Source of the DNA: Methanomicrobiales archaeon
Lineage (GTDB): Archaea > Halobacteriota > Methanomicrobia > Methanomicrobiales > Methanoculleaceae
DNA length: 14,302 nucleotides
Assembly: GCA_019136335.1 (NCBI GenBank)
Contig: JAGVUK010000127.1
Coordinates: 1 to 14,302, forward strand
Direction of reading: 5' to 3'
Position 1 is the first letter of the stretch; every line of letters begins with the position of its first letter. The notes beneath the pieces were generated by a model that worked only from the letters and a program-made list of their open reading frames with translations, did no database searches and was not told the DNA's origin. Positions 12,247-14,302 of the stretch are shown here, one piece after another. A program made the translations under genes and the position numbers.

Positions 12247-13138
12247 GCCACTGGGCCAGGTTCCGGTACCGCCCGTAGGTATACTGGTCTAACGCGCTAT
12301 CCATGCCCCGGATCCTGTTCCACTCGGCAGCATCGGTATGCTCCCGCCAGATCCCCTCAAAGGAGTCCCCGTCCGCCACGACGAAGACCTCCGGGGCCGA
12401 CCTCAACCTTCCGGCCCCGGCATAGTCCCCTCCTGCATCGGTCGGAATGGCCGGGACGGTGGTCTCAATGAATGCGTAGCCCGTCTTCCCGTAGCAGTAC
12501 CGGGCAGGCGCCCTGATGCCCACGACCATGTGCTGCTCCTGCTCAAAGCGCAGGACCGCAACGCCGTACCCCAGCTCCCGGAGAAGATACGCGAGCAGGA
12601 GCGACTTCTCGTCACAGTCCCCGTTCTGGTGGTAGAGCACGTGGTAGGGGTACTTGGCGAGTGTATCGAATGGGTAATCGATGTAGGGGATCTGCTGCAC
12701 CATGCTGATCGCGGCCCGCACCTGGTCGTCGGGTTTCTCCTCCGCCGCCCGGATGCTCCGGGCCAGGTCTTTGAGGTACCGGCCCTGGATGCTCTCGTCG
12801 ACGAACTGGAGCCAGTATTCGCGCTCGTCGTCGTACGAGGCGGGGTACTTCGTGGAGAGGTAGTCGTTGACACCCCGGTAGGCGTCGAACCGGATCATGC
12901 CCGGCTTACCGCGGACGACATACGGGTAATTAATAGTCTTTTGCCCCGTCTCCAGGTCTTCGGCGGTGGCCTGAAGGGAGCCGGGCGTGCCCGGCGGCCC
13001 GGCAACCAGCGCCCCGACCGATGAAGAGATCTCTCCACCCCAGACGACGGCTATGCCGATGATGACGAGAACGGCGATCACCCCGCCGGGAGGGATTCTC
13101 TGTGTGCGGCTGCGCGCACGGGTACGTTCGCCGGGCAT
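12230..13138 (-). CDS. Membrane-anchored transglutaminase-like protein
   Basis: 302 aa. A basic N-terminus (RTRARSRTQR) precedes one membrane helix at about 18-34, so the bulk (35-302) should lie outside the cell. The transglutaminase/cysteine-protease core has C175 in NGDCDEKSLLLAYLLRELGY, H203 in EQHMVVGI and an acidic third residue, E225 in YAFIETT, a plausible Cys-His-acid triad. A helical segment (about 105-150) precedes it. Such domains in archaea are thought to cut or cross-link surface proteins, but the substrate here is unknown; the overlapping pilin-like protein is the obvious candidate. ATG start without Shine-Dalgarno, but a TATA box 30 bp upstream implies a leaderless transcript. 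First gene of its operon. Confidence 0.8.
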   Translation of the reverse strand: MPGERTRARSRTQRIPPGGVIAVLVIIGIAVVWGGEISSSVGALVAGPPGTPGSLQATAEDLETGQKTINYPYVVRGKPGMIRFDAYRGVNDYLSTKYPASYDDEREYWLQFVDESIQGRYLKDLARSIRAAEEKPDDQVRAAISMVQQIPYIDYPFDTLAKYPYHVLYHQNGDCDEKSLLLAYLLRELGYGVAVLRFEQEQHMVVGIRAPARYCYGKTGYAFIETTVPAIPTDAGGDYAGAGRLRSAPEVFVVADGDSFEGIWREHTDAAEWNRIRGMDSALDQYTYGRYRNLAQWHGMPY

Positions 13139-13164
13139 ACGGTAATGAGGAATTTGTCACCCAG

Positions 13165-13172
13165 GATATAAA
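13165..13172 (-). promoter_or_regulatory. TATA box of the transglutaminase/pilin operon
   Basis: Minus strand TTTATATC in an AT-rich island, centred 30 bp before the ATG at 13138; close to the archaeal consensus. Confidence 0.65.
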
Positions 13173-13357
13173 CGTTACTAAAATAATTCTTTGCCCGGCG
13201 GGGGAAACAGGAAATAGTATTCGAGGCAAACCGTGATGCCGGTGTTCGGCGCCGCAGCGGCACGAGGCATTCGCCCGGCGCTCTTCACCCACCCTCCCGC
13301 CGCCGCATCGTCCACCGCGAGGTAAACTTTCTTCTGTTTCACGCCCAGGGAAGGATC

Positions 13358-14299
13358 ATGGCCGAAGCACAACGATCACAACGGCCCGGGTACCTGCACT
13401 TATCCGGGAGCGGCGAACTGGAGGAGCGGGCACGCCGGGCGCACGAGGTGCTCCGCGACTGCGTCGTCTGCCCCCAGGAGTGCCGTGTGAACCGTATCGA
13501 AGGCGAACTGGGGTTCTGCAGGACCGGCCTCCTCCCAATGGTTTCGAGTTACAGCCCGCATTTCGGCGAAGAATCGCCGCTCGTCGGGAGGAACGGGTCG
13601 GGGACGATCTTCTTTGCAGGCTGCAACATGCGCTGCGAGTTCTGCCAGAACTTCTCGATCAGCCAGTGCGGCATCGGCACGGCGGTCTCGTGCGAAGACC
13701 TCGCGGGGATCATGCTTCGCCTGCAGGAACGCCGGTGCCACAACATCAACTTCGTCTCCCCCTCGCACGTCGTCCCCCAGATCCTCCGCGCGGTCGCCAT
13801 AGCCGCCGATCGCGGCCTTTCCCTCCCGCTGGTCTACAACAGCGGGGGCTACGACTCCGTGGAGACTCTCCGGCTCCTTGACGGCGTCATCGATATCTAC
13901 ATGCCGGACGCGAAGTACGGGCGCGACGACGTGGCGTGGGAACTCTCCCATGCCCCCGGTTACACCGCCCGCATGCAGGCCGCGCTCGCGGAGATGCACC
14001 GGCAGGTCGGGGATCTTGTCGTCGATGCCGACGGTATCGCGGTGCGGGGCATGATCATCCGTCACCTGGTGCTTCCGGGGAACCTTGCAAACAGCGAGAT
14101 CGTGATGAAATTCATCGCCGAGGAGATCTCGCGGGACTCCTACGTGAACATCATGGCCCAGTACCACCCGGCATGGAGAGCGGCCGAGGGGGGGAGGAGC
14201 CCGGTGCTTGCGGCGCTGCAGCGCCCGATCACGGCGCGGGAGTATGCGTACGCTATTGAGTGCGCCAGAGAGAACGGGCTTTCCCGCGGGTTCCCTTAG
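13358..14299 (+). CDS. Radical SAM protein, PflX / pyruvate-formate-lyase-activase-like (COG1313)
   Basis: 313 aa, complete. The radical SAM cluster motif CxxxCxxC is C89-NMR-C93-EF-C96 in FFAGCNMRCEFCQNF and would hold a [4Fe-4S] cluster that splits S-adenosylmethionine. An N-terminal set of four cysteines, C35, C38, C42 and C54 (DCVVCPQECRVNR ... LGFCRTG), is typical of COG1313 and may bind a second cluster or zinc. Later segments include NINFVSPSHVVPQIL, LVYNSGGYDS and IDIYMPDAKYG, all usual for the family. Pyruvate formate-lyase itself is not in the window, so the substrate is unknown; many methanogens have this protein without known partner. ATG preceded by GGAAGGATC, a close Shine-Dalgarno. 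The gene stands alone on the plus strand at the window's right edge. Confidence 0.9.
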   Translation: MAEAQRSQRPGYLHLSGSGELEERARRAHEVLRDCVVCPQECRVNRIEGELGFCRTGLLPMVSSYSPHFGEESPLVGRNGSGTIFFAGCNMRCEFCQNFSISQCGIGTAVSCEDLAGIMLRLQERRCHNINFVSPSHVVPQILRAVAIAADRGLSLPLVYNSGGYDSVETLRLLDGVIDIYMPDAKYGRDDVAWELSHAPGYTARMQAALAEMHRQVGDLVVDADGIAVRGMIIRHLVLPGNLANSEIVMKFIAEEISRDSYVNIMAQYHPAWRAAEGGRSPVLAALQRPITAREYAYAIECARENGLSRGFP

Positions 14300-14302
14300 T
14301 TA

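Noticed and set aside
13400..14167. 255-codon minus-strand frame opposite the radical SAM gene
   Set aside because: Antisense shadow with no domain; the plus-strand gene carries intact CxxxCxxC.

Overview
The window looks like chromosome from a GC-rich methanogenic archaeon of the order Methanomicrobiales, most likely Methanoculleus or a close relative. Evidence: the archaeal secF-secD order, an F420-dependent NADP reductase, methanogen-type DUF2111 and DUF2551 proteins, an AglJ-like glycosyltransferase, an archaeal pilin-like signal sequence, and TATA-type promoters. There are no rRNA genes, recognisable tRNAs, insertion sequences or CRISPR arrays. The genus is inferred from family resemblance, not from a search.

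Region 1 (13-4154, minus strand) is a tight six-gene array. In transcription order it reads: an unrecognised 89-aa protein, archease, rtcB (RNA ligase), a BPL_N/glutamine-amidotransferase-like protein, a DUF2111 protein and birA (biotin-protein ligase with an HTH). Gaps are 3, 9, overlap, 7 and overlap, so one transcript is likely. It combines RNA ligation (RtcB plus its activator) with biotin attachment. Upstream lies a separate DUF2551 winged-helix gene (4205-4519), closed by an oligo-T run.

Region 2 (4520-4907) is a 388-bp divergent spacer. It holds a strong TATA box readable both ways, a palindrome, a possible short leader ORF and a stable stem-loop. Then come secF and secD (4908-7219, ATGA overlap), membrane subunits that assist Sec-dependent protein export.

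Region 3 (7340-8312) is a two-gene redox operon, thioredoxin followed by F420H2:NADP oxidoreductase, with a GTGA overlap. A long inverted repeat covers the first start codon. It is followed by about 800 bp of non-coding DNA (8313-9119) with a duplicated ~44-bp element and decaying G-rich tandem repeats.

Region 4 (9120-11625) has two convergent pairs with overlapping 3' ends: class II aldolase against AglJ-like glycosyltransferase, and DUF99 against a universal stress protein. AglJ and DUF99 diverge from a 39-bp spacer. Region 5 (11671-13138, minus) pairs a membrane-anchored transglutaminase-like protein with an overlapping type IV pilin-like protein. The window ends with a complete PflX-type radical SAM protein (13358-14299).

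Several first-in-operon genes have a TATA box only 25-30 bp before the ATG and no Shine-Dalgarno, suggesting leaderless mRNAs. Several downstream genes carry Shine-Dalgarno sequences or overlapping stop/start codons.
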